Assembly: GCA_046342195.1 (NCBI GenBank)
Contig: JBKDQE010000055.1
Span: 1-64,000 of the forward strand
DNA length: 64,000 bases
Direction of reading: 5' to 3'
DNA from: CANHBY01 sp046342195
GTDB taxonomy: Bacteria; Pseudomonadota; Gammaproteobacteria; Burkholderiales; Burkholderiaceae_C
Made by a program: the position numbers and the translations under genes. Shown in pieces: positions 1-9,126 of this stretch (position 1 is the stretch's first letter; each line of letters starts with the position of its first letter). The notes beneath the pieces were generated by a model. The model saw only the letters and a list, made by a program, of their open reading frames with translations. It was not told where the DNA came from and did no database searches.

Positions 1-377
1 CCCCTCGTCAGCGTGCACGCGGCATAGGCAGTGATCGGTACTTCGCCCTTCGCATCCCGCAGTCGCGGACGTTGAACTCGCCGCTTGGCTTGCCCCACGT
101 TCACCACGCCGCCCTGTCGCCCGTGCCAGCGCACGGCCCCCCTCCTGGCGACCCGGGTGCTTCTCTCCAGCCACCATGCGGGCTGAGAGCATCAGCCATT
201 CTTCGATGAAACCGCGCGACAAATCACCCGGCAAATCGTCCAGGCACAGCCGCGCGTTCTCCAACATCTGAAGCATCGGCAGGACCGCCTCAGAATCGGC
301 TGCGATCAACGGCGGCGCAGGCCTCTTGCATGCGATTTATTCAAGACCCGGGGCTTGTTTTGAGTAGACTCTTTCAT
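1..377 (-). pseudogene. Remnant of an IS256/Mutator-family transposase (N-terminal part, frameshifted)
   Basis: Read on the minus strand from an ATG at 377, the translation starts MKESTQNKPRVL and meets a stop after 23 codons. A second frame then gives PPLIAADSEAVLPMLQMLEN and, further on, LSRGFIEEWLMLSA. A third frame gives VRWHGRQGGVVNVGQAKRR and QRPRLRDAKGEVPITAY. Together these follow the conserved N-terminal order of IS256-type transposases, which catalyse cut-and-paste or circle-forming transposition with a DDE domain. Two frameshifts separate the three pieces, and the window edge removes the catalytic part, so this copy is dead as it stands. No inverted repeat could be identified with confidence. 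The family assignment rests on recalled sequence similarity. Confidence 0.75.
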
Positions 378-740
378 GGTGGTTGTGCTTTCTTGGCTTT
401 CAGCTTGTTGAATTCAGAACCCACATTCTGTAGGCTCTGAGCGCTTCAACCACCCACTCAACCTTCAACGACGATCGGGACATCGCCGGACGGGATCGCA
501 AACATTCTGTATTCACAGTGATATTAACGTAAGTCGATGCCTGAGCATGCCGTGTGAGGCTGCTGTCATAGAAAATATCCACTTCATGAATTTTGCAGGC
601 ATGCCTGATGACAAAGAAGCAGTGAAATGGCCTGATACTGCCTAAAATAATGTATTCCAGATGAATTTCACACACTGGGAGCGGTTGATTCTGCTTAAAT
701 CAAGCTTTTGTAAGCGATATCCCTTGAGAAAATTTTATTT
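378..740. other. Intergenic stretch without a recognised gene
   Basis: This 363-bp stretch lies between the transposase remnant and the PilZ gene. It holds a minus-strand open frame (675 to 400) that resembles no family I know and lacks a convincing ribosome binding site. The part next to the PilZ gene is AT-rich and probably holds its promoter. I see no clear hairpin terminator and no second end of the insertion sequence. Confidence 0.5.
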
Positions 741-1100
741 ATGGCCAGAGTACCAGAGCATCGCTCGAGTGAGCGCAAACTCGTCACTTGGAGGGTGCGT
801 GTCATGCTGTCGAACGGACAGGTCCTGGATGGCAAAACCACCGACGCCAGCCCGAATGGGCTGGGCATCGCGATGCCTGTTTTCATCAGAGATGGTGACC
901 AGGTTCAACTGGCTGTTCAGGTCCCCCTCCATAACACACCCGGAAAATTTCAAGTGATCACCGGTAAAGCCCGGGTTGCTTTTCAAGTGTTGCGTGGCAA
1001 TGAGTATCAAATGGGGGTCGAGTGGGTTCAAGTTGAACCTGCAAAAAAGCAGATTATCATCCATTATCTTGAAAAGCTTTCCCAGCCTCAGCGTGGCTGA
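741..1100 (+). CDS. PilZ-domain protein (c-di-GMP binding)
   Basis: A 119-residue protein consisting of little more than one PilZ domain. PilZ domains bind cyclic di-GMP and pass the signal to motility, pilus or polysaccharide machinery by protein contact. The arginine-rich N-terminal stretch ERKLVTWRVRV and the following DASPNGLGI correspond to the RxxxR and (D/N)xSxxG ligand motifs. There is no signal peptide or membrane segment, so it should be cytosolic. It stands alone, convergent with the ferredoxin reductase gene. The window also encodes a GGDEF-EAL protein and an HD-GYP protein that could set the c-di-GMP level it senses, but nothing in the sequence links them directly. The start is the first ATG of the frame, and the Shine-Dalgarno sequence is poor. 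Confidence 0.8.
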   Translation: MARVPEHRSSERKLVTWRVRVMLSNGQVLDGKTTDASPNGLGIAMPVFIRDGDQVQLAVQVPLHNTPGKFQVITGKARVAFQVLRGNEYQMGVEWVQVEPAKKQIIIHYLEKLSQPQRG

Positions 1101-1145
1101 GTCTTCATCCAACTCGGATGCGCCTGTTGTGCGTTTCAGTGCTTG

Positions 1146-2195
1146 TCAGCGGCCCAGGAGGCGTTGGAGCTTGGGGCTCGACGTGGTGTAAAGCAATGGG
1201 CTTTCCGGCAGATGGGGGTGAAGATAACGGGCAGCATGATGGGCAGCCAGTGTGGCTTCGTGAAAGCCACACAGAATCAGCTTCTTCTTGCCGGGGTAGG
1301 TGTTGATATCGCCAACCGCATACAAGCCGGGGTGGCGCGTTTGATAGCTGCCGGGGTCCACGACCAACTGTTTGTGGTGAAGGTCGAGGCCCCAATGAGC
1401 GAGTGGGCCAAGCCGCGGGGAGAGGCCGAGGCAAGTGACCAGGTAGTTCAGATCTTGGCAATGAAGCTCACCTTGAGGGGAGATGAACTGCAGGTGGGTC
1501 AAGTGGCCTTCGTGGTTCAGAAGCCCCGTGGCTTGCCCTGCGACAAACTGCACTTGGCCGCGAGAACGGGCCTCCGCCAGCGCGTCAATCAAGGAAGCGG
1601 GGGCAGTGAAATGATCACGGCGATGCATCAGTGTGACAGCCCCGCCTCGTGCACAGGCCTCAAGCGATTGTTCAATCGCTACGCTGTCACCACCGATCAC
1701 CACAAACTTCGATTGTGCCTCCGGGCGTGACAGGGTGCCCACGGCGGGCAGGCTACCTTCGAAAATCTGTTGACCGATAAAGTTCCCGATGTTTGGCAGG
1801 TTCAAGCGCCGGGGAAGGAAAGCTCCAACCCCCGCAGCGATAAACACGGTTCTTGCCAGAAAGGTGTGGCCTGAACTGCTTTCAAGGTGAAATCGACCAT
1901 CATCACGGCATGCGAAAGTGGTGATCGTTTGACGAAAATGCCAATCAGGCTGAAATGGGCGGATCTGCTCCAGCAGGCGATCAATGAGTTCTTGGCCGGT
2001 GCAAATGGGCAAGCCCGGGATGTCATAGATGGGTTTGTCAGCGTAAAGCGTGGAGCATTGTCCACCCGGATAGGGCAAGGCATCCAGCACCTGGGCGTGA
2101 ATGTCGAGCAGCCCCAGTTGAAAAACTTCAAACAAACCCACCGGCCCCGCGCCGATGATGAGGGCGTCTGTTTCAATGGGTGAAGTGGGGACCAT
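1146..2195 (-). CDS. Ferredoxin--NADP+ reductase, thioredoxin-reductase-like type
   Basis: A 349-residue FAD/NAD(P)-binding oxidoreductase expected to move electrons between NADPH and ferredoxin. The N-terminal FAD site GAGPVG is at residues 15-20, and a second nucleotide-binding motif GGDSVA is near 168-173. A C-terminal FAD motif containing YAVGD follows. It lacks the redox-active CxxC of true thioredoxin reductases, which is how the TrxR-like ferredoxin reductases (YumC/FNR2 type) are told apart. The start at 2195 was chosen because a longer in-frame extension would run into the ferredoxin gene, whose stop lies at 2239. The ferredoxin immediately upstream on the same strand is the natural redox partner, probably in one transcript. 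Confidence 0.85.
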   Translation of the reverse strand: MVPTSPIETDALIIGAGPVGLFEVFQLGLLDIHAQVLDALPYPGGQCSTLYADKPIYDIPGLPICTGQELIDRLLEQIRPFQPDWHFRQTITTFACRDDGRFHLESSSGHTFLARTVFIAAGVGAFLPRRLNLPNIGNFIGQQIFEGSLPAVGTLSRPEAQSKFVVIGGDSVAIEQSLEACARGGAVTLMHRRDHFTAPASLIDALAEARSRGQVQFVAGQATGLLNHEGHLTHLQFISPQGELHCQDLNYLVTCLGLSPRLGPLAHWGLDLHHKQLVVDPGSYQTRHPGLYAVGDINTYPGKKKLILCGFHEATLAAHHAARYLHPHLPESPLLYTTSSPKLQRLLGR

Positions 2196-2238
2196 GGCTG
2201 CGTTGGGCAGCGGTGGAATCAAGTGAAGCCGTGGATCT

Positions 2239-2571
2239 TCAGGCTTTGCGGATGAGCAAAGGCAGTTTGCCCGTTTTATCTTTGTAAGCGTCGGCATCAG
2301 GCAAAGCGGTTTTCCGTTTGGTGATGGCAGGCCAGCCGCTCTTGGCCAGTTCGGCGTTGAGTGCAATCATGTGTTGTTGATCCCCCGGGACGTCTTCTTC
2401 AGGCATGATGGCATTCACAGGGCACTCGGGGATACAGACTGCGCAATCAATACATTCATCGGGATCAATGGTGAGAAAATTGGGCCCCTCACGAAAACAA
2501 TCGACAGGGCACACGTCAACACAGTCGGTATATTTGCATTGAATGCAGGCTTCGGTGACAACGTGGGTCAT
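2239..2571 (-). CDS. fdxA: 7Fe ferredoxin FdxA
   Basis: A 110-residue ferredoxin of the Azotobacter ferredoxin I type, carrying one [3Fe-4S] and one [4Fe-4S] cluster. The N-terminal half shows cysteines at 9, 17, 21 and 25 in a CxxxxxxxCxxxCP arrangement with an extra Cys at 12. The second set is CIDCAVCIPECP. The C-terminal tail of about 45 residues beyond the cluster core is usual for this family. It sits directly upstream of the ferredoxin-NADP+ reductase gene, 43 bp apart on the same strand. Low-potential electrons from this pair could feed the neighbouring sulfite reductase, which is of the ferredoxin-type length; that link is an inference from gene order. Confidence 0.9.
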   Translation of the reverse strand: MTHVVTEACIQCKYTDCVDVCPVDCFREGPNFLTIDPDECIDCAVCIPECPVNAIMPEEDVPGDQQHMIALNAELAKSGWPAITKRKTALPDADAYKDKTGKLPLLIRKA

Positions 2572-2625
2572 GATGGCAAACTCTTGGGTTGAAGCGATAA
2601 AAAAGCCCTCGATTTTAAAACGAGG

Positions 2626-3420
2626 TCAGGCTTGAGGAATGAAATGGGTTTGAGGGGCCGGATCATCCACTGTGGATGGCAATGATTTTGAGGCCCATGT
2701 GGGCCGATGCAATATAGCGCAAGGCGGGCTCACAGGGCTTGCTCCGGTTCCCACCGTGACCACGGTTGGGCGACCGGCATGCAAAACGCTGGCTTGCGCC
2801 AAATCAGGAATGATGTGATCAGAATGACGTTGATCAGTGCAACCTGCACGCGAAACCACACTGACGGGGGTATCGGGTGGCCAGCCTGCCTGAAGCAAAT
2901 GGCGGGCCAGAGCGCCCAACTGGCGTCCGGCCATATAAAACACCTCGGTGTCGGCGGTGTGTGTGGCTTGAAGCTCACCTTCACGGGTCATGGCGGTGGT
3001 CAGGCTGACGCTGCGGCCCGAGCCTCGGCGAGTCAGGGGGCGTGCGGTGGCCGCCGCAGCCGCCACAGCGGCGGTGACGCCCGGCACAATCTCAAACTCA
3101 AGGCCTTCCGCTTGCAGAGCCTGCAGTTCTTCTTCGAGGCGAGCAAATACGCTGGGGTCCCCGCCCTTGAGGCGAACCACCTGAGAGAAATTTTTCGCAT
3201 AGCGCACCAAGAGGGCATTGATCGATACTTGGGCCATGCTGTCACAAAACCCGCGTTTACCCACATCCACCCACTGGGCCTGCGGTGCAAAATCATGAAA
3301 GGCCGGATCAGTCAGTGCATCAAAAAGAACTATTTCGGCCTGTGCGAGGCGTTGTGCTCCGCGAAGTGTGATCAGGTCGGCGGCTCCGGGTCCTGCGCCG
3401 ATAAAAATCACCCGACCCAT
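2626..3420 (-). CDS. cobA: Uroporphyrinogen-III C-methyltransferase (SUMT)
   Basis: A 264-residue tetrapyrrole methylase. It transfers two methyl groups from S-adenosylmethionine to uroporphyrinogen III, giving precorrin-2, the precursor of sirohaem. The N-terminal IFIGAGPGAADLITLRG, the VRLKGGDPSVFAR motif and PGVTAA are all characteristic of SUMT. It corresponds to the C-terminal part of CysG alone: no dehydrogenase/chelatase domain is attached. It is the last gene of the sulfate-assimilation cluster, where it supplies sirohaem for the sulfite reductase. The last 40 residues after VVTVGTG are rich in proline and unlike the family, possibly a variable tail. Confidence 0.9.
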   Translation of the reverse strand: MGRVIFIGAGPGAADLITLRGAQRLAQAEIVLFDALTDPAFHDFAPQAQWVDVGKRGFCDSMAQVSINALLVRYAKNFSQVVRLKGGDPSVFARLEEELQALQAEGLEFEIVPGVTAAVAAAAATARPLTRRGSGRSVSLTTAMTREGELQATHTADTEVFYMAGRQLGALARHLLQAGWPPDTPVSVVSRAGCTDQRHSDHIIPDLAQASVLHAGRPTVVTVGTGASPVSPPCAILHRPTWASKSLPSTVDDPAPQTHFIPQA

Positions 3421-3443
3421 GATGTCATGACTCCCAGGAGCGA

Positions 3444-4727
3444 TCAGGTCGCAGCACGAACCAGCAGAGCTCCGCTGGTGCGGTTGCTGCTGGGGTCAAC
3501 GATGATGAGGGCGCCACCCACCCGGTTGTCAACATAGGCTTCCACAGGCAGAGCTTGTTGAGTTTCCACTTGAACCTGGCCGATTTCATTGGTAGCCAAC
3601 TCGTGGGCCTCAGTGGCTTGCAGGGTGTGGATATCGAGACGATTGTCAATTTGCGTGATGCGACCTTGCACCCAACGGTGACCATGACGCACCCAGTATT
3701 TTCGCCCAATGACAGCCGGCTCGGTGTCAAGCCAAGCCAACGTAGCCGTGAATTGCCGGGTGGCTTGAATGGTGCCCGGGGAGGCGATCCAGTCGCCACG
3801 CGATACGTCAATCTGGCGGTCCAGGACCACACCGGCCGACTGGCCTGCCTGCACCCTGGCGGCAACATCACCAGCCAAACGAAGCTCGGCCACCACCGCT
3901 TTTTCGCCACCGGGAAAAATTTCCACGGCATCGCCGGCCTCGATACAACCATGGGCTATGCGACCCCACAGGGTGCGAGGCTGATTGCCGGTGCCTTCAC
4001 CTTCGCGGGCCACATATTGCACGGGCATCAAAACATGGCCCTCAGTGCATTCTTGGCTGGTAGGCAAAGATTCAAGCATCTGCAACAGTGAGGGGCCCTG
4101 ATACCAGGCGGCATCAAGGGCTTGGGTCACGTTGTCGCCGCGCAGCGCCGAAACAGGAACAATGCCAGCCACCCGAATACCGGCTTGCTCAGCAAAGGCA
4201 TGCAAGGCCTGGCTGACCGCTGCAAAGGCAGGGCCGGGTTGCTCAATGGCGTCAAGTTTATTGACGGCAAAGACGATACTGGGCACCCGCAGCAGGTGCG
4301 CCAGCAAAGCGTGGCGGCGGGTTTGCGGCAGCAGGGTCACGGGCTGCATGGAGGTGTCGAGCTTGGTGATGTCAACCAACACCACGGCGGCATCACTGCC
4401 CGCCGCAGCAGTGACCATGTTGCGCGTGTACTGCTCATGCCCTGGGGCGTCGGCAATGATAAATTTGCGTCGCTTGGTGGCAAAGTAGCGATAAGCCACA
4501 TCAATGGTGATGCCTTGCTCGCGCTCGGCTTCAAGGCCATCGGTCAATAAAGAGAGGTCGATCGGGGCGCCAGCGGCTTTTTTTTCAAGGGTATCAAGTT
4601 GATCTGCAAGAATGGCGCGGCTGTCAAACAGCAAGCGGCCGATCAAGGTGCTTTTGCCATCATCCACCGAGCCTGCCGTCAGGAAACGCAGGGCACGATG
4701 GTCTTTGAGAGGAGGGGTGTCGCTCAT
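3444..4727 (-). CDS. cysN: Sulfate adenylyltransferase GTPase subunit CysN
   Basis: The large subunit of ATP sulfurylase. It uses GTP hydrolysis to drive formation of adenylyl sulfate (APS) by CysD. G1 (AGSVDDGKST), the G3 motif DAPGHEQY and the G4 motif NKLD are present, followed by the two EF-Tu-like beta-barrel domains. At about 427 residues it has no fused APS kinase (CysC) domain. The ATG at 4727 (MSDTPP) is preferred; an in-frame GTG at 4742 is the alternative. It lies 85 bp downstream of cysD on the same strand. With an APS-type reductase in the same cluster, no PAPS step is needed. Confidence 0.92.
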   Translation of the reverse strand: MSDTPPLKDHRALRFLTAGSVDDGKSTLIGRLLFDSRAILADQLDTLEKKAAGAPIDLSLLTDGLEAEREQGITIDVAYRYFATKRRKFIIADAPGHEQYTRNMVTAAAGSDAAVVLVDITKLDTSMQPVTLLPQTRRHALLAHLLRVPSIVFAVNKLDAIEQPGPAFAAVSQALHAFAEQAGIRVAGIVPVSALRGDNVTQALDAAWYQGPSLLQMLESLPTSQECTEGHVLMPVQYVAREGEGTGNQPRTLWGRIAHGCIEAGDAVEIFPGGEKAVVAELRLAGDVAARVQAGQSAGVVLDRQIDVSRGDWIASPGTIQATRQFTATLAWLDTEPAVIGRKYWVRHGHRWVQGRITQIDNRLDIHTLQATEAHELATNEIGQVQVETQQALPVEAYVDNRVGGALIIVDPSSNRTSGALLVRAAT

Positions 4728-4812
4728 GAAAAACTTATTCACGAAAATAGGGTGATCAAATCAAGCGTGGGAGGCGCTTGCTGTAGGGGGTGGCAAAAGT
4801 CAGCTCAGGAAA

Positions 4813-5772
4813 TCAAAAATAGCCTTCCTTCTTGCGACGCTCCATGGAGGCATCGGAGGTGCGGTCATCCATGCGAGTGGCGCCACGCTCACTGACGGTG
4901 ACCTTGAGCGTTTCGGCCACAATGTGGGTGGCATGGGCGGCATTGCTTTCAACCGGGCAGGTGCAGGTCATGTCGCCCACGGTGCGAAAGCGAACCAGAG
5001 CAGTTTCGATGGTTTCGCCAGGTTGAACCGGTGTGACCTCGGTGACAGGAACCAACAGGCCCTTGCGGCGAACCACTTTCCGCTGGTGGGCATAATAAAG
5101 ATGAGGCAAGGGAATGTTCTCGCGAGCAATATAAAGCCAGACGTCGAGCTCAGTCCAGTTGCTGATCGGAAAGGCACGCATGTGCTCACCCGGTTTGAGG
5201 CGGGTATTGAACAATGTCCAAAGTTCAGGGCGCTGCTCTTTGGGCTGCCACTGCCCAAAGCTATCACGATGGCTGAAAATACGTTCTTTGGCGCGGGCCT
5301 TTTCTTCATCGCGGCGGGCGCCTCCGAGCAGCACATCAAAGCGGTGCTCTTCAATGGCCTCAAGCAGAGTCACTGTTTGATGGCCATTGCGTGACTCCAG
5401 CGGATGGCTCAAGCGCACGGTACCGCGCTTGATAGAGTCTTCGAGATGCCCGACAACTAAACGCTCACCCATTTCAGCCACACGGCGGTCACGGAATTCA
5501 ATCACTTCAGGGAAATTGTGGCCGGTGTCAACGTGCAGCAGCGGGAAGGGCAGCCGGCCTTTGTATTGGCCTGGGCCCGACCTGGTTTTGAAGGCCTTCT
5601 CAGCCAGGCGCAGAACCACACAGGAGTCTTTGCCCCCCGAAAACAGCAGGGCAGGGCGCTCGAAAGCCGCAGCGGTTTCACGCAGAATGAAAATGGCTTC
5701 TTCTTCGAGCCAGTCAAGGTGGGTATGATTCAATTCAGGGAGCAATGGCTCCAGGGCCTGGGCGGCATTCAT
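4813..5772 (-). CDS. cysD: Sulfate adenylyltransferase subunit CysD
   Basis: The small catalytic subunit of ATP sulfurylase (319 residues), an adenylyl-transferring enzyme of the PP-loop superfamily that makes APS from sulfate and ATP together with CysN. The PP-loop SGGKDS is at residues 45-50. The sections HVDTGHNFPEVIEFRD and FPISNWTELDVW are standard for CysD. The start at 5772 is set by a good Shine-Dalgarno sequence (AGGAGA) just before the ATG and by a 4-bp overlap with the end of cysH, suggesting translational coupling. A longer in-frame extension reaching back into cysH is unlikely to be used. Confidence 0.93.
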   Translation of the reverse strand: MNAAQALEPLLPELNHTHLDWLEEEAIFILRETAAAFERPALLFSGGKDSCVVLRLAEKAFKTRSGPGQYKGRLPFPLLHVDTGHNFPEVIEFRDRRVAEMGERLVVGHLEDSIKRGTVRLSHPLESRNGHQTVTLLEAIEEHRFDVLLGGARRDEEKARAKERIFSHRDSFGQWQPKEQRPELWTLFNTRLKPGEHMRAFPISNWTELDVWLYIARENIPLPHLYYAHQRKVVRRKGLLVPVTEVTPVQPGETIETALVRFRTVGDMTCTCPVESNAAHATHIVAETLKVTVSERGATRMDDRTSDASMERRKKEGYF

Positions 5773-6509
5773 GAGCGATCTCCTGTCAGGGGGGCAAAGT
5801 GGCTGGCGTGCAGGCCACATTCTTTGGCTGTTTCGTCTTCCCACCACCAGCGGCCAGCGCGGAAATCTTCACCAACGGCAATGGCGCGGGTGCAGGGTTC
5901 ACAGCCAATACTGGGCATGAATTCATCATGCAAGGGGTTGTAGGGCACGCTATACAACTTGATATAGTGCCAAACATCAGCCCAGCTCCAGTCGGCCAAG
6001 GGGTTGAATTTGATGCGGCCTTGTTCGTCGGGTTCTTTGAATGCCACGTCGCTGCGGTTCGAGGATTGCTCACGACGCAGGCCAGTGACCCAAGCCTTAT
6101 TGTCGGCCATCATGCGTTCCAGGGGCTCTATTTTGCGGATGTTGCAGCAGGCCTTGCGCAGTTCAATGCTTTCATACATGGCCTTGGAGCCATGCTTGGA
6201 CACAAATTGCACCACCGATTCAGTGACAGGATGAAAAACCTCCACCTCGATTTGGTAGTGCTTTTTGATGCGATCAATCAGCTCGACCGTTTGTGCATGC
6301 AGCATGCCGGTGTTCAGCGTGGCCAGCCGAACAGGCAACTCAAAGCGTCCGATCAGGTCGGTGATGACCATGTCTTCGGCCCCCAAGCTGGTAGACTGAA
6401 CCACTTGGCCGGTATATTCATTGGCGGCCTCACGCAGCACGGCCAAAGCGCTTTCAATACGCTCAGGAAAACCGCCCGAGTCACGCGCGTAAAGGGCAAT
6501 CGCGCTCAT
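5769..6509 (-). CDS. cysH: Adenylyl-sulfate (APS) reductase CysH
   Basis: A 246-residue assimilatory reductase converting APS to sulfite and AMP with thioredoxin or glutathione as electron donor. Beside the catalytic C-terminal KECGLH motif shared by the whole family, it has the two cysteine pairs that bind a [4Fe-4S] cluster: RKACCNIRK and SIGCEPCTR. Those pairs mark the APS-reducing group rather than the PAPS-reducing enterobacterial group. This agrees with the absence of an APS kinase from the cluster. It overlaps the DUF934 gene upstream and cysD downstream by 4 bp each. Confidence 0.92.
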   Translation of the reverse strand: MSAIALYARDSGGFPERIESALAVLREAANEYTGQVVQSTSLGAEDMVITDLIGRFELPVRLATLNTGMLHAQTVELIDRIKKHYQIEVEVFHPVTESVVQFVSKHGSKAMYESIELRKACCNIRKIEPLERMMADNKAWVTGLRREQSSNRSDVAFKEPDEQGRIKFNPLADWSWADVWHYIKLYSVPYNPLHDEFMPSIGCEPCTRAIAVGEDFRAGRWWWEDETAKECGLHASHFAPLTGDRS

Positions 6510-6997
6510 GTGTTGGGCCTCGCAAAAAGGGGCTGATGATTTCGGGTATCGCCTTGGTAGTGGCCTTGTTCAAAGAAAGACAGGGCACGTTCGGCGCTGG
6601 CTTGTTTTTGGTCGGCCCGCAGCACCACGGCATCGAAGCCATTGCGCTGCAATAAAGGCATCATGTCAACCAAAACCTCGCCAGTGGCTCGAATTTCGCC
6701 GCTGTAGCGATGCCGCAAACGTAAGAGGCGGGCTTGGGTATAAGCCCGGCCATCCACCCATTTCGGAAACTGCAAAGCGACCATACTGATGCGGGGCAGG
6801 TCGGGAACAATATCCCGGACATCCAACTCATTGGACAACGAAACAGCCACCGGCAATCCTTGAGGCCAGTGATGACGTATGGCATGCCACTGGGCCAGGC
6901 TCAGCAAACTGTTGGCGTGCGGTGTGAGCTTGACAATGGGGCCATCTTCACCAGTTTCGGTGTGCCAAGGGTCGTTTTGACGGTTGATGAACTTCAT
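6506..6997 (-). CDS. DUF934 protein of the sulfite-reduction operon
   Basis: A 163-residue member of the DUF934 family, always found next to sulfite reductase in beta- and gammaproteobacteria and often annotated as an oxidoreductase, although no reaction has been established to my knowledge. The core ISMVALQFPKWVDGRAYTQA and the RLRHRYSGEIRATGEVLVD section are its signature. The start at 6997 lies 20 bp after the cysI stop; an upstream in-frame extension would overlap cysI. The 4-bp overlap with cysH places it firmly in the operon, where a role in electron supply or assembly of the reductase is a reasonable guess. Confidence 0.85.
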   Translation of the reverse strand: MKFINRQNDPWHTETGEDGPIVKLTPHANSLLSLAQWHAIRHHWPQGLPVAVSLSNELDVRDIVPDLPRISMVALQFPKWVDGRAYTQARLLRLRHRYSGEIRATGEVLVDMMPLLQRNGFDAVVLRADQKQASAERALSFFEQGHYQGDTRNHQPLFARPNT

Positions 6998-7016
6998 GCT
7001 GAATGGGGGTGGAGGT

Positions 7017-8723
7017 TCAGGCCGCTTGGGCGGTGCTGCGACGCGCTGCATTGGCAGCCGATTTGAAGGGGGCGAGGCCAACACGCTTGACTGTGTCAAT
7101 GAATTTCTCGTGGGTGGCGCGCTGTTGGCGATAGGTGTCGATCAGGGCTTCCATGACGTCGGCCACTTCGTCGGCGGCAAACGAGGGGCCAATGACTTTG
7201 CCGGGTGTGGCAGGCCCCGACTGTGTTGAGCCATCCGAACCACCCAAGGTCACTTGATACCACTCAGAGCCGTCTTTATCAACGCCCAGGATGCCAATGT
7301 GACCGCTGTGATGATGGCCGCAAGAGTTGATGCAGCCACTGATATGCAGGTCAATGTCTCCAATGTCGTGCAGTTCATCGAGGTCATCAAAGCGCTCGGT
7401 AATGCTTTCTGCAATCGGGATTGAGCGGGCATTGGCCAGGGCGCAAAAATCACCGCCCGGACAGGCGATCATGTCGGTCAGGTGGCCAATGTTAGGAGTG
7501 GCAAAACTGGCGGCGCGTGCGGCTTCCCAAAGCGTATGCAGATCGGCTGCCCGCACCCAGGGCAGAACCAGATTTTGGTCGTGAGACACTCGCAGTTCAC
7601 CGAGGCTGAATTGATCGGCCAGATCGGCCGCAAGCCGCATTTGCTCGTCGGTGGCATCGCCAGGGGCTTGCCCGGCGCGTTTTAAAGACAAGGTGACGGC
7701 CCGATAGCCAGCCTCTTGATGAGGGTGCACATTGCGCTCAAGCCAACGTGTATAGGCCGCCGAAGCCCCCGCAGGCACGGGCACCGGGGCATGGGCCGTG
7801 GCCAGGGAAGTATCCAGGCCTGCCGGACGCTTGAAGAAGCCCTTGACCCGCTCGAGTTCAGTGCGGGGAATGACATGGGCGCATCCATCGACATCGTGCT
7901 CCAGAATGGCTTTGAACTCTTGAGCCACTTCATCAATGAATTTGGGCCCTTCCGCTTTGACCAGTATTTTGATTCGAGCCTTGTACATATTGTCTCGCCG
8001 TCCGAAGCGGTTGTAGACGCGCACGATGGCTTCGATGAAAATGAGAATTTGATCCCAGGGCAGAAATTCATGAATGACCGTACCGATCACCGGAGTGCGG
8101 CCCATCCCTCCGCCTACAAGCACCTTGAAACCAACCTCGCCGGCATTGTTTTTGAGCAATTGCAAACCAATGTCGTGCCAAGCAATGGCCGCGCGGTCTT
8201 CAAGAGCGCCACTGACTGCGATTTTGAATTTGCGTGGCAAGAAAGCAAACTCTGGATGCAAGGTGCTCCATTGTCGAAGAATTTCGCAGTAAGGCCGGGG
8301 GTCAACGATTTCATCGGCGGCAACACCTGCAAAACAATCGCTCGTGATGTTGCGGATACAGTTGCCGCTGGTCTGGATGCCGTGCATGTGAACGTCAGCA
8401 AGGGCATCCATGACGTCGGCGCTTTGAGCCAAGGGGATCCAGTTGTACTGAAGATTTTGACGGGTGGTGAAGTGCCCGTAGCCGCGGTCAAAATGTTGGG
8501 CAATATGAGCCAGAGCCCGCAGCTGCTGACTGCTGAGCTCACCGTAGGGCACAGCCACACGCAGCATCGGCGCATGGCGCTGCACATACCAGCCATTTTG
8601 CAAACGGAGCGGACGAAATTCATCATCACTCAGTTCACCAGAGAGATTGCGTTGCAATTGGTCGCGGAACTGCGCCGCGCGCTGACGGATAAACCGTTGA
8701 TCAAATTCTGAGTAAACGTACAT
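7017..8723 (-). CDS. cysI: Sulfite (nitrite/sulfite) reductase haemoprotein CysI
   Basis: A 568-residue sirohaem and [4Fe-4S] enzyme reducing sulfite to sulfide with six electrons. The C-terminal cluster ligands are visible as CPGGDFC near residue 417 and CINSC near 459, followed by GHHHSGHIGILG. Two ferredoxin-like halves (the first with FTTRQNLQYNW) flank the active site. The start at 8723 (MYVYSEFDQ) is favoured because it begins the conserved region; an in-frame upstream start would add 12 unconserved residues. It is the first gene of the minus-strand operon cysI-DUF934-cysH-cysD-cysN-cobA. The 400-bp gap upstream must hold its promoter and, by family precedent, CysB sites. Confidence 0.92.
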   Translation of the reverse strand: MYVYSEFDQRFIRQRAAQFRDQLQRNLSGELSDDEFRPLRLQNGWYVQRHAPMLRVAVPYGELSSQQLRALAHIAQHFDRGYGHFTTRQNLQYNWIPLAQSADVMDALADVHMHGIQTSGNCIRNITSDCFAGVAADEIVDPRPYCEILRQWSTLHPEFAFLPRKFKIAVSGALEDRAAIAWHDIGLQLLKNNAGEVGFKVLVGGGMGRTPVIGTVIHEFLPWDQILIFIEAIVRVYNRFGRRDNMYKARIKILVKAEGPKFIDEVAQEFKAILEHDVDGCAHVIPRTELERVKGFFKRPAGLDTSLATAHAPVPVPAGASAAYTRWLERNVHPHQEAGYRAVTLSLKRAGQAPGDATDEQMRLAADLADQFSLGELRVSHDQNLVLPWVRAADLHTLWEAARAASFATPNIGHLTDMIACPGGDFCALANARSIPIAESITERFDDLDELHDIGDIDLHISGCINSCGHHHSGHIGILGVDKDGSEWYQVTLGGSDGSTQSGPATPGKVIGPSFAADEVADVMEALIDTYRQQRATHEKFIDTVKRVGLAPFKSAANAARRSTAQAA

Positions 8724-9126
8724 GCGGATGCTGAATAAATGCCAAGAATGTGGGATCAAGGGAAGCTGCTCAACCCCATCAATGCCAGAAACCGAAAGCA
8801 GGTTTCGCTTGGTTCTTGAGCCACGACTGAATACAGTCGGGGGCTTGGGCCAGTGGATACTTTAAAGCGTATTCTTGCTGATAAAAAGTATTTATTTGTT
8901 GGTTGCATATGCTTGGGTGAAATATGAAATTTTAGGGCCTGCGCAAAATCAATACTTTCGAGTCCGGCTTGCGTTTCGGTAGGCTGACAACAGAAACCTC
9001 AATCCATGATGGTTTTTGAGGCTTTCAATCCACACGGTTTGAAGTCGATCTCATAATCGTGGTTCAGCACAGCCCGAAGTGACCTCCGGCACTGTGTTGT
9101 CATTCCCTTCACTTTCAGGAGAAAAC
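8724..9126. promoter_or_regulatory. Divergent control region between cysI and ahpC
   Basis: This 403-bp gene-free stretch separates two divergently transcribed genes. The central part (about 8870-8935) is strongly AT-rich, which is where a promoter and a CysB-type activator site for the sulfur operon would be expected; I cannot define exact boxes. On the right, a strong Shine-Dalgarno sequence (CAGGAG, about 9116) precedes ahpC. Placement of regulators is inference; no OxyR site was recognised. Confidence 0.45.

Noticed and set aside
7716..8711. A 331-codon plus-strand open frame across cysI
   Set aside because: cysI is conserved over its full length on the other strand; the antisense frame has no recognisable domain.
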